Positions 11,941 through 23,039 of a stretch of 64,000 nt of DNA are shown one piece after another. The position numbers and the translations under genes were made by a program. Every line of letters begins with the position of its first letter. Position 1 is the first letter of the stretch. Origin of the DNA: Lytechinus variegatus (taxonomy: Eukaryota > Echinodermata > Echinoidea > Temnopleuroida > Toxopneustidae); the NCBI RefSeq assembly GCF_018143015.1, contig NC_054748.1:13816967-13880966 (forward strand). The letters run 5' to 3'. Under the pieces are notes generated by a model. It had not been told where the DNA came from. It saw only the letters and a program-made list of their open reading frames with translations, and did no database searches.

Positions 11941-11944
11941 GATG

Positions 11945-13065
11945 TTCGAACAAAAAGGGCGCTGAAATGATGTTCGAAGGAATGTCAAAATGTTGTTCGA
12001 ACTGGGGGCAGAATTGATGTTTGAACGGGGGGGGGGGGGCGAATACATGTTCGACGTAGGGGCGCCAAATTGATGTTGGAACTGGGGGCGCCAAATTGAT
12101 ACTCAAGCTAGGGGGGGGGGGCGAAATGGTATTCGAACTAGGGGCGCCAAACTGATGTTGGACCTACATGTAGGGGCGCCGAATCGATATTCGAACTAGG
12201 AGGGCGCCGAAATGATGTTCGAAGGGATGCCAAAATGATATTCGAACTGGGGGCCGAATTAATGTTCGAACAGCGGGGCCGAAGTGAGGATTGTCCTACA
12301 TGTAGGGGCGCCAAATTGATGTTGGACCTACATGTAGGGGCGCCGAATTGATATTCGAACTAGGACGGCGCCGAAATGATGTTCGAGGGGATGTTAAAAT
12401 GATGTTCGAACTGGGGGCGCCAAATTATTACTCGATCTGGGGAGGGGGGCCGAATCGATTTTCGAGCTAGGGGGCGCCTATGATACTCAAACTAGGGGGG
12501 CACCGAATTGATGTTCGAACTAGGGGGGCGCAAAATTGATACTCGAACTAGGGGGGGGGATGATATTCGAACTAGGGAAGACAAATTGAGTTCGAAGGGA
12601 TGCCAAAATGATGTTCGAACTAGGGGACGAATTATGTTCGAACAGGGGGGGGGGGGCGAATTGATGATCGACCTACATGTAGGGGCGCCAAATTAATATT
12701 CAATTAGGGTCGCCAAATTGATGTTAGATCTACATGTAGGGGCCCTGAATTGATATTCGAACTAGGAGGGCGCCAAAATGATGTTCGAAGTGGGGGCGCC
12801 AAATTGATACTCAAACTAGGGAGGGGGGCCGAATCGATGTTCGAGGTAGGGGGCGCCAAATTGATACTCAAACTAGGGGGCGCCGAATTGATGTTCAAAC
12901 TAGGGGGCGGAAAATTGATACTCGAGCTAGGGGGCGAAATGATATTCGAACTAGGGAAGGCAAATTGAGTTCGAAGGGATGCCAAAATTATGTTCGAAGG
13001 GGGGGGGGGCAAATTGATGATCGACCTACATGTAGGGCCGCCGAACTGATATTCGAACTGCCGCC
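11945..13065. repeat. GGCGCC minisatellite (about 30-40 bp units)
   Basis: Dozens of imperfect units such as GATGTTCGAACTAGGGGG followed by CGCCAAATT. Many contain the 6-bp palindrome GGCGCC, TTCGAA or the 10-bp palindrome CTACATGTAG. Unit length varies because of G-run length. Confidence 0.9.
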
Positions 13066-13885
13066 TTGTCGTTGGCTCATTGTTCCATATATTGAAAGTT
13101 TGAAATGCCTTGGCCTTGAGGTTTTTAGGCATGGCCTTGGGGATTGAAGCCTTGGTCTTGGGTATTAAAGCCTTGGCCTTGGAGGTTTGAGCCTTGACTA
13201 CAACACTGATGGATATATTGATAAATATTATTTACAGAAATTTTAAAGTTTATTTTCACACACTAAGAAATAAATGTTCAAAATTGAACCCCGAAAGGTT
13301 GATGCAAAATCAGCACCCTATGGGTTAAAAAATTGAACCCTGCGGTTGGGGTTCATTTTTGCACCCTGCAGGTTCAAAACTGCACCCCTAAATTTCAAAT
13401 TAAACCCCTAGGAGAATATGCAGAATATATAATTTAGTTATTGCACAACCAGTTTTCATACGCGGCGATACAGGGGCGTCATCCCCGTAAGATTTTTCAA
13501 CCCCTGAACCATAAAAAAGAAAAGAAAAAAATAATGGGAGTACCCTGAAGAACGAAGAATGCCTACAATGCAAGAGAGGTTTCTGTGAGAAGTAACTGAA
13601 CTAGACATTACCCATTCGGCAATGGGAGTCAATATTTCGGAACGATTATTACTTGACTTGAAATTAGGGCCCCCTAAGAAATCCTGGATCCGCGCCTCAC
13701 TGGCGGCACCTGGCTCCCGCTCACATAATTCTAGCAGGGCCTACTCTGACGAAATTGAAAGCATCAAATGGTTAAAATAGAAATCGCTCGAGTTTCCCGC
13801 TCGCATTGATTATTTTTAAAGTGATATTACATTTATTCATGAACACATCATTATAAAACCATTATTCAATTGCCTCTTCTTCATG
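13066..13885. other. Non-genic stretch with small repeats and element ends
   Basis: Three to four GCCTTGGCCTTGGGG-like words at 13100-13190. About five degenerate TTGAACCCTGCGGGTT/TGCACCC units follow (13260-13420). An end-like motif CTGGATCCGCGCCTCAC at 13683-13700 resembles the right end of the 11230-16296 element. No gene seen. Confidence 0.5.
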
Positions 13886-15370
13886 TATAGGCGGATCCAG
13901 GTGGGGACCCGAGGGGTCCGAACCCCCCTATTGGTAGAGCAAAAAAAAGGGGGGGGGAAGAAAGAAAAAGGAAGGAAAAGAAAAGAGAAAAAAGAAAAGG
14001 AGGGAGACGAATGAATAAAATAAGATGAGAGGAAGACTTGGAAAAAATATTTTATGTCACTATATAAAATTTTCGCTCGCGCTTCGCGCTCGCATTGCCT
14101 GTTAAGTGATCCACATATCTTGTTCAACATGGAGCTTAAATATCAAGTTTGGAAGTCAGTATACAAAACATATTTCTCCTTGGAAATCGAACTTTCATAA
14201 ATTTTTGTGATTTACATATTGATTTTTAAAAAGTGCTCTGTAAAAATGTCAGTTTTATGGTCTGAATATTGCGAATTTGATTTATCAGGTACCTATTATT
14301 TTCATGTAGGACTATTCCATAAAGTTTTCAAAATATCCCTTTTCAGGTCTGATTGTCAAAACGCATCAGCTAGCGCTGCTATGCTTGCATTTTTGATTGG
14401 CGGGTTATGTATGTCTCAATATTGATTATATAACAAACTACTTAAAATCCCCTTTTCATGACAGTTTATCAAAAATTTCGGCTCGCGATTTGCGCTCGCA
14501 TTAATGGTTAAAAATATATCAACTAATTAATGATGCATCCTATTCATGAATAAAAAGGTGCTTGAAATGTTCAGTGTTCAGGCCATAATATCATCAGATT
14601 CCGCGCCCTCATTATGCATTAATACTAAGATATCAATTTAATAATTAAATTGTCACTTTTGTTTTATCTCGCGCTTAGCAAGATGAATAGGAAGATATAT
14701 AGTCATCATATTCAAATGATTACATGGATGTCAAGGTCCTATGTCTCAAAATTAAAGTAATAATGAAACATATCAGCTCTTTATCAAGTGCGATTTATAT
14801 CCACCTTACAAGTTTCCTACAAACATGACAAAGTGTTTGAAATATCAGATCTGAGTACCAAATATTTTAAGCTCGCGCTTCGAGCTCGCTTTTTTTTTCA
14901 TGATAAAAGATTGTTTAGAATGCCTAGATTCTAGGTCTAAATCTGAAACACGCGCGCGCATTTTCATTCAGTTATCCAGTTTCAGATTACAATATCAAAA
15001 AAAATCTGCTCGCCCTTTGTGCTCGTATTATTAATGTAGGAAGATCCCCTTTCTCATCCCTTTCATGATTTACAAAACACGAATAGAGTATCCCGTTCAA
15101 GTTCGAAATCTCGATTTTTTTATGCTCGCGCTTCGCGCTCGCATTCATTTGATTGTGAAATTTAATGTCTTCATGGCTAAAGGAAAGCAGTCCTTAAAAG
15201 GCACTTTTCAATCAGTTCAAAACGTGTACAAACATTTTCTGCTCGCGCTTTGCGCTCGCATTATTAATGTAGGAAGATCCCCTCTTACTCATCTTTTTCA
15301 TGATTTAGGAAACATGAATAGAGTTCCCGTTCTAGGTCTAAATCTAGAATTTTTCTCATTTATACGTCTT
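13886..15370. mobile_element. hAT-like non-autonomous element, palindrome-array family (copy 1, right end unclear)
   Basis: The left part (GGCGGATCCAGG, G/C runs, then a purine tract) and the next 350 bp match 61460-61860 closely, for example GGAAGACTTGGAAAAAA and AAGTGCTCTGTAAAA. GC-rich palindromic cores of the GCTCGCGCTTCGCGCTCGC type occur near 14075, 14481, 14871, 15008, 15124 and 15241; the last three are 116-117 bp apart. The right end is not recognised, and no protein is encoded. Confidence 0.6.
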
Positions 15371-16120
15371 GTCCTGGGCATTCTATTGTGATGTGTAGTG
15401 TACTGATATTTATTTTGTATTGTAATGTATTATGTATTTCTTTGTAGTTTATATACGACAGTAAAGTGATGATTAAAGAAAATGTTCTTATTTGTACACT
15501 TATTGCACGTATACGTTCTAAATTTGACATGAATTATATAAAACATCTCCATTGCTTTAAACGATAATTAATTTCCTCAAATTATTCTAATTTAATCATT
15601 TTTTCATTGAAGAATTTGCCTAATTAATGAAGTTTATTGAAATCAATGAATCAAATGAATGATCATTCCTTCAGTATTTTGAATTTATGTATAAAATGAT
15701 TATTTACAAGGTTTCCAAATAAATAGAATTAAGGCATTTTAAAGCTCGTGTCTTATTTTTTTTTCAATTTGTACCAATATTATGAGATATGACGTGAGCG
15801 ATATGATACTGTTGTTTGAAAATAGGTTACAATTATGTAGAATTTGTAGACCAAAGAGAAGAAATGCATTTCGCAACATATCACCTGGGTTTCTCTTAGA
15901 CCAATCGAAACGTTACGAATCAAACACAGAGGCACACACCAACACGCACACACACCCCAAAAGCACACAAACGCATTAATTCATACAATGAATACATATC
16001 AAAACAATAATTATCTGATAAAGAAAATGCTTTTATTTCATTGAGATTACTGATCAATTTGGACTAATTACAGAATTTGATACAGTCCTTAATCCCAATC
16101 ATGAACAAATGATCTATACA
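15371..16120. other. AT-rich stretch, no gene seen
   Basis: Low-complexity AT-rich DNA with a short CA-rich run (CACACCAACACGCACACACA, about 15935). No feature could be supported. Confidence 0.6.
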
Positions 16121-16129
16121 TCATCACTT

Positions 16130-16325
16130 TGCCATAGTTCGTCAAAAATGAACGAGTGGTGTTTCTGCAGATACACCCTTTTACCATGATTTGACCATGA
16201 AAACCAATTGGTGTATCTGCAGATACATCCTTTTGCCGTGATTTGACCATCAATACTAAATGGTGTATCTGCGGCCCCCCGTGGATCCGCGCCTGCCTGT
16301 ATCTGCATATGTTATTATCTCTTTT
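16130..16325. repeat. GTGTATCTGCAGATACAYC repeats, inverted partner of 10690-11225
   Basis: Two to three units containing the palindrome GTATCTGCAGATAC and TTTTGCCRTGATTTGACCAT. Read on the minus strand, they match the repeats left of 11230. The 11230-16296 unit therefore sits inside, or forms the centre of, a larger element with inverted subterminal repeats. Confidence 0.6.
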
Positions 16326-17155
16326 TCCGCAGATATGTAGATATCGCTACGTGCGCGCGACTAAGGTCGAAGGTCGGTGGGAAATTCCCAGTCACTAAAA
16401 ATAGTCTGAACACGAAATACCAAACAGAAAGCAAGACAAATTGTACTGAGACTGCATATACTATATGTAGTACTCTTCCTATAAAGCAAGTTCACTAACA
16501 TTTCCGGCTTGTTCAAACTGTGTCTGAGATTTTCAAGTCCCAGCGTTGATAACGGACCAAGGGCCTAACTTTAGAGGTGAGTGAATTAATAAGGAGATAT
16601 CTAGATGTGCACTGACATGCAAGTCGTGGCACCTGCAGGTACCCTGGCCTTGCATTGGCAATTTCTTTTTAATGACGTCATATTCGCCACACCAAGTTTT
16701 CGCATTCCTCTTAATGATGACTTTTCTATTTTTACAGAATCAAAATTTCTTGTTTTGAACTTTTAACTGAAAGTAGAGAAAAATCAAGTATGAATATAGG
16801 AATCGTATGACACTAGGTTTAGACCATCTGCAGGTATTTTAAAGGTTAACTTTAGGGACAAAACGGAAATGTAACATAATACCATATCTAATTTGAAAGT
16901 ATGGATGTTAGAAACCAATGAAATATTATGATTTTGGGGAAGGAAAACTATACACAAAATCACACAGATATTATCACAAAAATTAACGTGGCTATAGCAT
17001 TTATAAGCAGTATTTTGGATTTTAATTTTCTTGGTGAAATGACGGAGGAAAGGGGGTAGTACGAAGACTTGAATATGAGATGAGGTGAAAGAGACAATGT
17101 CTGAAGTTTGCTCGAGATGAGATGATAGAAGCCCACAAAAGTATTAAGGTGACTA
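16326..17155. other. No gene seen
   Basis: Mixed-composition intergenic DNA. No repeat, RNA gene or coding exon could be recognised. Confidence 0.5.
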
Positions 17156-17161
17156 GATAGA

Positions 17162-17220
17162 TAAAGAGGCTTTTAAATTTGTTTACAAATTATAATTTTT
17201 CCTATTAAAAGCCTCTTTGT
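17162..17220. repeat. Short hairpin; left copy of a direct repeat
   Basis: AAAGAGGCTTTTAA and TTAAAAGCCTCTTT pair as a hairpin. The stretch from about 17176 (TTTACAAATTATAATTTTTC to AAAAGCCT) is repeated with few changes at 19183-19215, on the far side of the nested hAT-like elements. Confidence 0.6.
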
Positions 17221-17305
17221 TTATTTATTTACTATCTATTGTCCACGGCGGATTGCATTTGTATATTAATGAGTCAGAAAGAAGAGGATCGAGGGTATTT
17301 GTATT

Positions 17306-19012
17306 CATGGGTGTCGATCACGGGGGGGATGGGGGGGATATATCCCCCCCAATATTTCAAGTGGGGGGGATGGCCTGTATTATCATCCCCCCCAATAATT
17401 TAGGGTAGAAAAATTATAATAATGATGATGAAAAAATGAAAAGTTTGATCATGATGATTATAGTATGCCATCAATCAGTTTGTTTCCCTCGCAATTTGTG
17501 TATATTATTATTAAATAAAAACATTCTTTTTCAGGACTATTAAACAGATGGGTGGAGGTTCAAGATGAAAAAGAATGAAATGTTTATGTATCTGATATTT
17601 TTTAACACATGACATAAAAGGACCCCAACGAAAATCAACTTTTGTTGATAGGGTGTTCCATCCCACCAGTGGTGAATAAATTAATTTAAATAAATCATTA
17701 ATTCAAAAGGGTGGAAAAATAAAAGGGAGTAAAAGGGTGGCAAGATAAATCTCTAAGGAATGACGGTAAGCCCGATGGCGCACGAGAAGCCACACAGGTT
17801 GTAATTTGTGCTAGTCTTAATTGGTCCGAATCTGCATTTTATCATCATGCATTAAGAAGAATAAAGATATTGCCAGTCAGGTTAGATTTAAGAGAGAAGT
17901 TGTATACACAGAGGCGTCGATCCTGGGTGGGGGGGGGAGCAGGGGGCGATCGCCCCACCAATGAAAATATTGGGGGGCAAACATATAGTTTTGCCCCCCC
18001 CCCAATAATTCCGCATGTGCAACTACAAATGAAATAAGATTGTAATGCTACACTGAAATCAGCAAGCGAGATTGAGATACCAACTCGATTTTGATTTAAA
18101 ATCGTGCTCAAAATGTCTGCTTTCAGAATGGAATATAAAAATGTTCAGCTCGCGCTTCGCGCTCGCATCATGTACCAAAAACCCATACTTTTCATGATTA
18201 TATAGGTGAATAGAATGTCCCGTTTTCAATTCTAAACCTCAAAAGAACTTTGGTTTGCAATAATCTTTTGTTGGATATATATCTTCCATTAAAGTGTCTT
18301 TTTTCCAGATCAAAATTTCAGCTCTCGCTCGCATCTATTGTTCTTCTAGATACCCATCTTAATCATTGGTACCAAAAATGCTTAGAATGTCAAGCTTTCA
18401 GGTCAGAATATAAAGAAATTTCAGCTCGCTCTCTAGTGAGATACATGTATCGACCCTCCTCATGAGTTACTACAAACAAACCTAAACAGGTACATTTTTC
18501 CTGTTTTCATGACACTAAAAAAATTTAGCTCGCGCTTCGCGCTCGCATTGTTGTTGAAGGTGAGATATGTGTCTCTTTCTCATGAGTTATATATATAGGC
18601 CTATGTGTGTGGGGGTGTGTGGGTGAGTTTGTTCGTTTTTTGTGATCGAGCGCCTTTGGAACGTTGATTCATAATTTTGCCACCCCCCATCTGAAAAATG
18701 GATCGACGCCCCTGTGTATACATCATGCTCAATAAACAGATCACTATGTACATGGTCCAGTCAATTTTTGTCATTTTTTCTCGGTATGAGTTTAGAATAG
18801 GCTTACTTGTAACACAAATTGAATTTTCAAAAAAATTATACAAGTATAGTACACTACAACAATGAAGGAATTTCCAAGAACACCATGCATATCAACCACT
18901 CCCAAATGTCCTAACTTGTAATTTTAGTGGGGGTAATGTTGAAAGATTCCCATCCACAAGAACATTTGTGTCAATCATCCCCCCCAACCAAGAATACCGA
19001 TCGACACCCACG
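17306..19012. mobile_element. hAT-like non-autonomous element (outer), 8-bp target duplication
   Basis: Inverted ends CATGGGTGTCGATC and, at the right, the complement of CGTGGGTGTCGATC. They are flanked by a perfect 8-bp duplication TTTGTATT (17298-17305 and 19013-19020), the length used by hAT transposases. Long G and C runs lie next to both ends. The interior is AT-rich and interrupted by a second element at 17909-18714. No transposase seen. Confidence 0.8.
17909..18714. mobile_element. hAT-like non-autonomous element (inner, nested), 8-bp target duplication
   Basis: Inverted ends CAGAGGCGTCGATCC and the complement of CAGGGGCGTCGATCC. A perfect 8-bp duplication TGTATACA lies at 17901-17908 and 18715-18722. 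The 806-bp interior has GC-rich palindromic cores near 18150, 18310 and 18530, the same words as in the CAGTGGCGTA family. It inserted into the outer element, so it is younger. Confidence 0.85.
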
Positions 19013-19044
19013 TTTGTATTCCAGTTCATCGTGACTTGGCCGTG

Positions 19045-19115
19045 AACCAGAATAACCTGGTGGGGTGAATCGCTGCCCGGAAAGCAGTAGATGGCAGGTT
19101 CGAATTCCACTGGTT
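19045..19115 (+). repeat. tRNA-like sequence, possible SINE head
   Basis: AACCAG at the start can pair with CTGGTT at the end. CTGC and GCAG enclose a 7-nt loop CCGGAAA, and GGTTCGAATTC resembles a polymerase III B box. The T stem does not pair well and position 33 is not T, so a working tRNA is unlikely. Confidence 0.35.
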
Positions 19116-19179
19116 CCAATTTTTTCTGACTTTACATATCGAGCATGCGATCTTAAACACATAGGATTAATACCGAAAA

Positions 19180-19222
19180 TTCGTTTACAAATTATAATTT
19201 CTCCTATTAAAAGCCTATATTT
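19180..19222. repeat. Right copy of the direct repeat flanking the hAT nest
   Basis: GTTTACAAATTATAATTTCT to AAAAGCCT matches 17178-17213 closely. It lies about 270 bp upstream of the TRIM-like start codon. Confidence 0.6.
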
Positions 19223-19462
19223 CATTGCAGTTGTCAAGGTCAGCACTGCTGATATATTGATTCGTATAATGCAGGCGAGACTGCCAGGAGCGCTCCACTT
19301 ACACTGTATTACGAGAAGGGACCAGGGGCAGGGGAAAAACATAGGTCAAGTGTGACTCACACTTTTAGAGTTAATTATCCCCCGGTAAACCTCTTTAATG
19401 TTGATGTAAGTTTAACGATAAAAATATATCCAATACTACATGTGTCATGTTTTCTTAATTGT

Positions 19463-19476
19463 CTTTCATTTTGCAG
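19463..19476 (+). promoter_or_regulatory. Putative 3' splice site in the 5' leader of the TRIM-like gene
   Basis: A pyrimidine-rich run ending TTTTGCAG lies 18 bp before the start codon. It suggests a spliced 5' untranslated exon upstream; I cannot locate that exon. Confidence 0.4.
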
Positions 19477-19494
19477 TATTACAGAATTCCCACC

Positions 19495-21315
19495 ATGGCC
19501 GATGCATTGAATGCCATCTCCCAGAGTATGGAGTGTCCTGTGTGTCTTTCTACATTCACCGATCCCAAGATCCTGTCTTGTTCTCACACTTACTGCAAGA
19601 CTTGCCTGGACAACCTCTTGGAGTGCCACGGTAACTCCCAGATCCGGTGTCCTGTCTGCAGAGCTGTAACGCAGGTCCCAAACCAAGATATCGCCAAACT
19701 ACAGACAAATCTTGCTTTGAAAAATGTAATAGAAGACATGAAGTGTCATCCGCAGATTTGCACGAATTGTATATCTAATGACAAGCCCAGTGCTGCTGTC
19801 TACTGCCAAGACTGTGGAAAGTATCTATGCACCACTTGTCTTCATAAGCACTCTCAATGGGGAGACTTCATGCGTCATGACGTCGTCGCCATGAGTGAGA
19901 TTTTATCAGGAAAGGTGTCAGTACGTAGATACCGCAAATGCAGGAAACACCCGAACGAAGATGATGGATGTTTCTGTTCCACCTGCAGGAGATTCACATG
20001 CTTCAGGTGTGTTGTTATGGATCATACGGGAGAAGGACACAAGGTCATCGAGGGAGCTGCTTATGAGGATAAACACATGAAGAGTATCGAAGAACTTAAG
20101 TCCAAGGTGGACAAGGAACAATCATGCTATCAGAAATACATTGATTTCATAGATGAACAGATGAAGAGTGTTGACCATGCCAAGGAAAAGTGTACAAGTG
20201 ACATCAACAAAGCATACGATGAAGCAGTCCTCCAGTTGACAGAGAAGAGAGAAGTCCTACTTAGAGAAGTCAAGGGAACGACTAAAGGGGTAGAGAAAGA
20301 ACTGGAAAACATGAAGACATCGGCTCAGAAGCACATCAATCAGTTGACGACCATTGCTGACATGGTAACCAATAGAACGAAGATTCCAGTAGATATGGAT
20401 ACTTTGGCTGCACATGACACTCTATGTGAAGAGTTACGAGAGCTCTGTGATCAAGGGAATCCCTATTACGTGAAGCCGAGAAAATCGAGCAGCAGAGGGA
20501 AGAATTTCTCTTTCAAGAGAAACGTTGGAAAGGATGAGCTAGGCCTTGGCAATATTGTTAATGCAGTTGTTGATGTAGTTGTAAAGAATGTCGCTTTGCC
20601 TACTAAAAATAGTATGGATACCATGGTTAGTACTTCAGACGGTAGGATGGCAGTAGGATGTTATACAGGTGGCATGAATATCTTCTCTGCTGATGGTCAG
20701 CTCCAGCAAACAGTTCTTAGGGGTGTTAAGATTCGTGGGGTAGGGTTCCTCTCTGATGATCGACGTGTTGTGATTGATACTTCAAACAAAATTACACTGT
20801 ATACACCAGAGTTCACAAAATTGAATGTAGTGTTTGAGACTCTGAGTGGTTATAAAGGTGGGATTTCTAAGATGACTGTTGATGGTGATGATTTGATCTA
20901 TGTAAACTACCAGAAAGCCAAGAAGATCCAGGTTTTTTCAACAGCAGGTGGGCCAGCAGTGCAATGCAATGAGTATGAATCTTGGCAAATCACTAGTTAC
21001 GATGGTTCTCTTATCACTTCATCACTTGCTACTGTCAGATTGATAGACAAACAGGGTACTGTACAACATGAATTAAAAAAAACGGGTAGCTTTCTTTGCG
21101 GTGCTGTATCTCAATGGAATACAATCCTGATAGCCAAGGTGGTGCATGGTGAAGGTTTGGTGAGCATTGACGAATATACAAATGAACTACAGTACATTCA
21201 AAACCTGGTTAATGATTACACGATAGAGAAGCCGGAGAGACAATGGTATTATCTCCAGCAGTACCGATCAGGAGAGATCGCTTTCTGCACCCCGGATAGA
21301 CTTTACATTTTCTAA
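19495..21315 (+). CDS. TRIM-like RING/B-box E3 ubiquitin ligase
   Basis: 606 aa in one exon. An N-terminal C3HC4 RING finger has C14, C17, C29, H31, C34, C37, C52 and C55. A first B-box follows (about 84-125: C89, C92, C104, C107, C112, C115), then a second B-box (about 151-190: C-x2-H, C-x-C-x2-C, C-x2-C, D-H, G-H). A coiled coil (about 195-300) and a C-terminal beta-rich region (about 345-606) complete the RBCC order. The C-terminal part has repeated strand-turn patterns (DGRMAVGCYTGG, DGDDLIYVNY) like a divergent NHL/beta-propeller, but I cannot name the fold surely. RING proteins of this family pass ubiquitin from an E2 to a target, with the C-terminal domain choosing the target. The start is the ATG in a strong context (CCACCATGG); in-frame sequence upstream lacks an ATG. 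The AATAAA overlapping the stop codon is probably not used. Related to the TRIM2/3/45/56 type rather than SPRY TRIMs. Confidence 0.9.
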   Translation: MADALNAISQSMECPVCLSTFTDPKILSCSHTYCKTCLDNLLECHGNSQIRCPVCRAVTQVPNQDIAKLQTNLALKNVIEDMKCHPQICTNCISNDKPSAAVYCQDCGKYLCTTCLHKHSQWGDFMRHDVVAMSEILSGKVSVRRYRKCRKHPNEDDGCFCSTCRRFTCFRCVVMDHTGEGHKVIEGAAYEDKHMKSIEELKSKVDKEQSCYQKYIDFIDEQMKSVDHAKEKCTSDINKAYDEAVLQLTEKREVLLREVKGTTKGVEKELENMKTSAQKHINQLTTIADMVTNRTKIPVDMDTLAAHDTLCEELRELCDQGNPYYVKPRKSSSRGKNFSFKRNVGKDELGLGNIVNAVVDVVVKNVALPTKNSMDTMVSTSDGRMAVGCYTGGMNIFSADGQLQQTVLRGVKIRGVGFLSDDRRVVIDTSNKITLYTPEFTKLNVVFETLSGYKGGISKMTVDGDDLIYVNYQKAKKIQVFSTAGGPAVQCNEYESWQITSYDGSLITSSLATVRLIDKQGTVQHELKKTGSFLCGAVSQWNTILIAKVVHGEGLVSIDEYTNELQYIQNLVNDYTIEKPERQWYYLQQYRSGEIAFCTPDRLYIF

Positions 21316-23039
21316 TAAATAGAATGGATGACATGACATCAGTATTGATGCGTGGTATGATATAACTTTCTTGTAGAAGGGAAATGTGTGATATCCTCTA
21401 ATAATTTCTCCTTTCTATTAGTAAGATCATTTGTACACATGTGGTATATAATGTAAACATATACCACAGATAATTCCCAACTCCTTTCCCACCCCCCACC
21501 TTCCAAAAAACACATCCCCTCCAAATCAATACATTGCCTGTCACGTTACATTTCCAACCTGTTTACCAGTAAGCATCTTGGATTTCAAAATTTCTTATAT
21601 GTCTGATATGTAATTTTAAACTAGAAATCAATACAGAGTCTAAATTTCATTCAGTTGACATTTAGCTTTAGTATATGTTAGGGTTTGTTTACTAATAAAC
21701 GAAAAAAGTTATTCTCTTTGAATAAATATCATTCTCAATACACACATTTTTTATGTTTTAGAGTGGCAAAAACGTAAGCCCTCATTTTCCAATCGATCTG
21801 AAGCAGCAGTTACAAGATTAATTTTGACTATTCTCATTTGACATACAGTCATGTACAAACAGGCCTGTATTCGTTTAAAACAACTATCTCCACCTTTTTG
21901 TTTGTCTGAATTGTTCTATATTGTACAGTAAATTCTGTGGGAAATATGTAGCTATCTGAACTTATATTTCAACAAATTCAGAACAATAGTCATGAAAGAA
22001 GGTAAATATTGGATTTTTTTTACCCATTTCTGAGTTACAAAACCATACTTTCTTGAAAAGAGATTTGGAAATTATATTTGACATAAAGAATATCATGTAA
22101 AGACACACTTCATTTTCATGTTTAAAAAAGGAGGAGAAATGTGAAAAAGCAAAATTTGTTTCTTTTTTAATTATCACCCCATTTTCCTTAAATGTCGACC
22201 GTTTTTCTCATTTAATCTGCTCTTTGCATAAATTTACTTTAATGATAATTTAGTAAGCCTCCATTTTTAAGAGGTTGCGACAGTGACAAGATTTCCAACC
22301 GTCATTTCCAAGAGTGTGTAGTATTGTATTTAATATATCAAATTTTTATATACTTTATCCACTATCATGACGTATATCTGTTAAAAAATCTTGATTTTCA
22401 TGATTGGCACAGCTGTAGCAAGTACACCTGTTGTTTTATTTTATCCGTTTTTTAGCTGATCGCGATATTGTTGTGTTGTCGCTGGATCGATTGCACTTTT
22501 ACTTTCAACCAGACTTAAATGATACGAAGCAATACAAAGCCTGTATAATTCATGTATACATTCATTGAAGATTATAGATAAGTTGATGATGATGATAACA
22601 AATAATACAGGAACATAAGTAAGTCTGATGGTGACTATACTCTGAAGATGAATATGAATTCTACAGTATAAAATATAAACTCTTCTGTAGCTGTCTGTAT
22701 GCTGGAACCATCTCTAAAGTAATCTGTAATCTGATTTGGATTCAGAAGTGAACCCTTTTATATTGGTCTGAGGTTTGATCTACACTCTTTACAACCAAAC
22801 AGGTGATGGTCAACCTTGGACGCTTGACCAAAACAATCTGTACGTCATAACTTAAGGGAGAACATGAAATGTAGTGAATAAGAAACCCATGAAATGTGTG
22901 TGCGTCAGAAGTTTAGCTGGAAGAAGAATGAGTAATACTTTCTTATCTTAAGAAAGTTGGAGCTGGTAAACACATGATTTCCTGTTATACTTGCTGTAGA
23001 AGTATTGATTAAGTATTGATTATGTATTGATATAATATT
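21316..23039 (+). other. 3' region of the TRIM-like gene and AT-rich intergenic DNA
   Basis: No second gene. AATAAA words at 21314 and near 21720 are candidate polyadenylation signals for the upstream gene. The rest is AT-rich with no supported feature. Confidence 0.5.

Larger units (their letters stand above)
11230..16296. mobile_element. Composite element with 24-bp inverted ends
   Basis: The left end GCAGGCGCGGATCCATGGGG (11230) is matched by the inverted complement at 16273-16296, extending over about 24 bp. Inside lie a polypurine tract, a GGCGCC minisatellite, short tandem repeats and a copy of the CAGTGGCGTA/palindrome family. I found no clear target duplication and no transposase, so the 5-kb unit could instead be two unrelated ends of one common family. 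Confidence 0.4.

Noticed and set aside
11189-12106. Several long frames on both strands across 11.2-12.1 kb
   Set aside because: They come from a pure A/G tract (Lys/Glu/Arg or Phe/Ser/Leu/Pro only), overlap in all frames, and have no domain.
19045-19115. tRNA-Ser(GGA)-like gene
   Set aside because: The anticodon arm folds, but the T stem does not pair and the base before the anticodon is not T.
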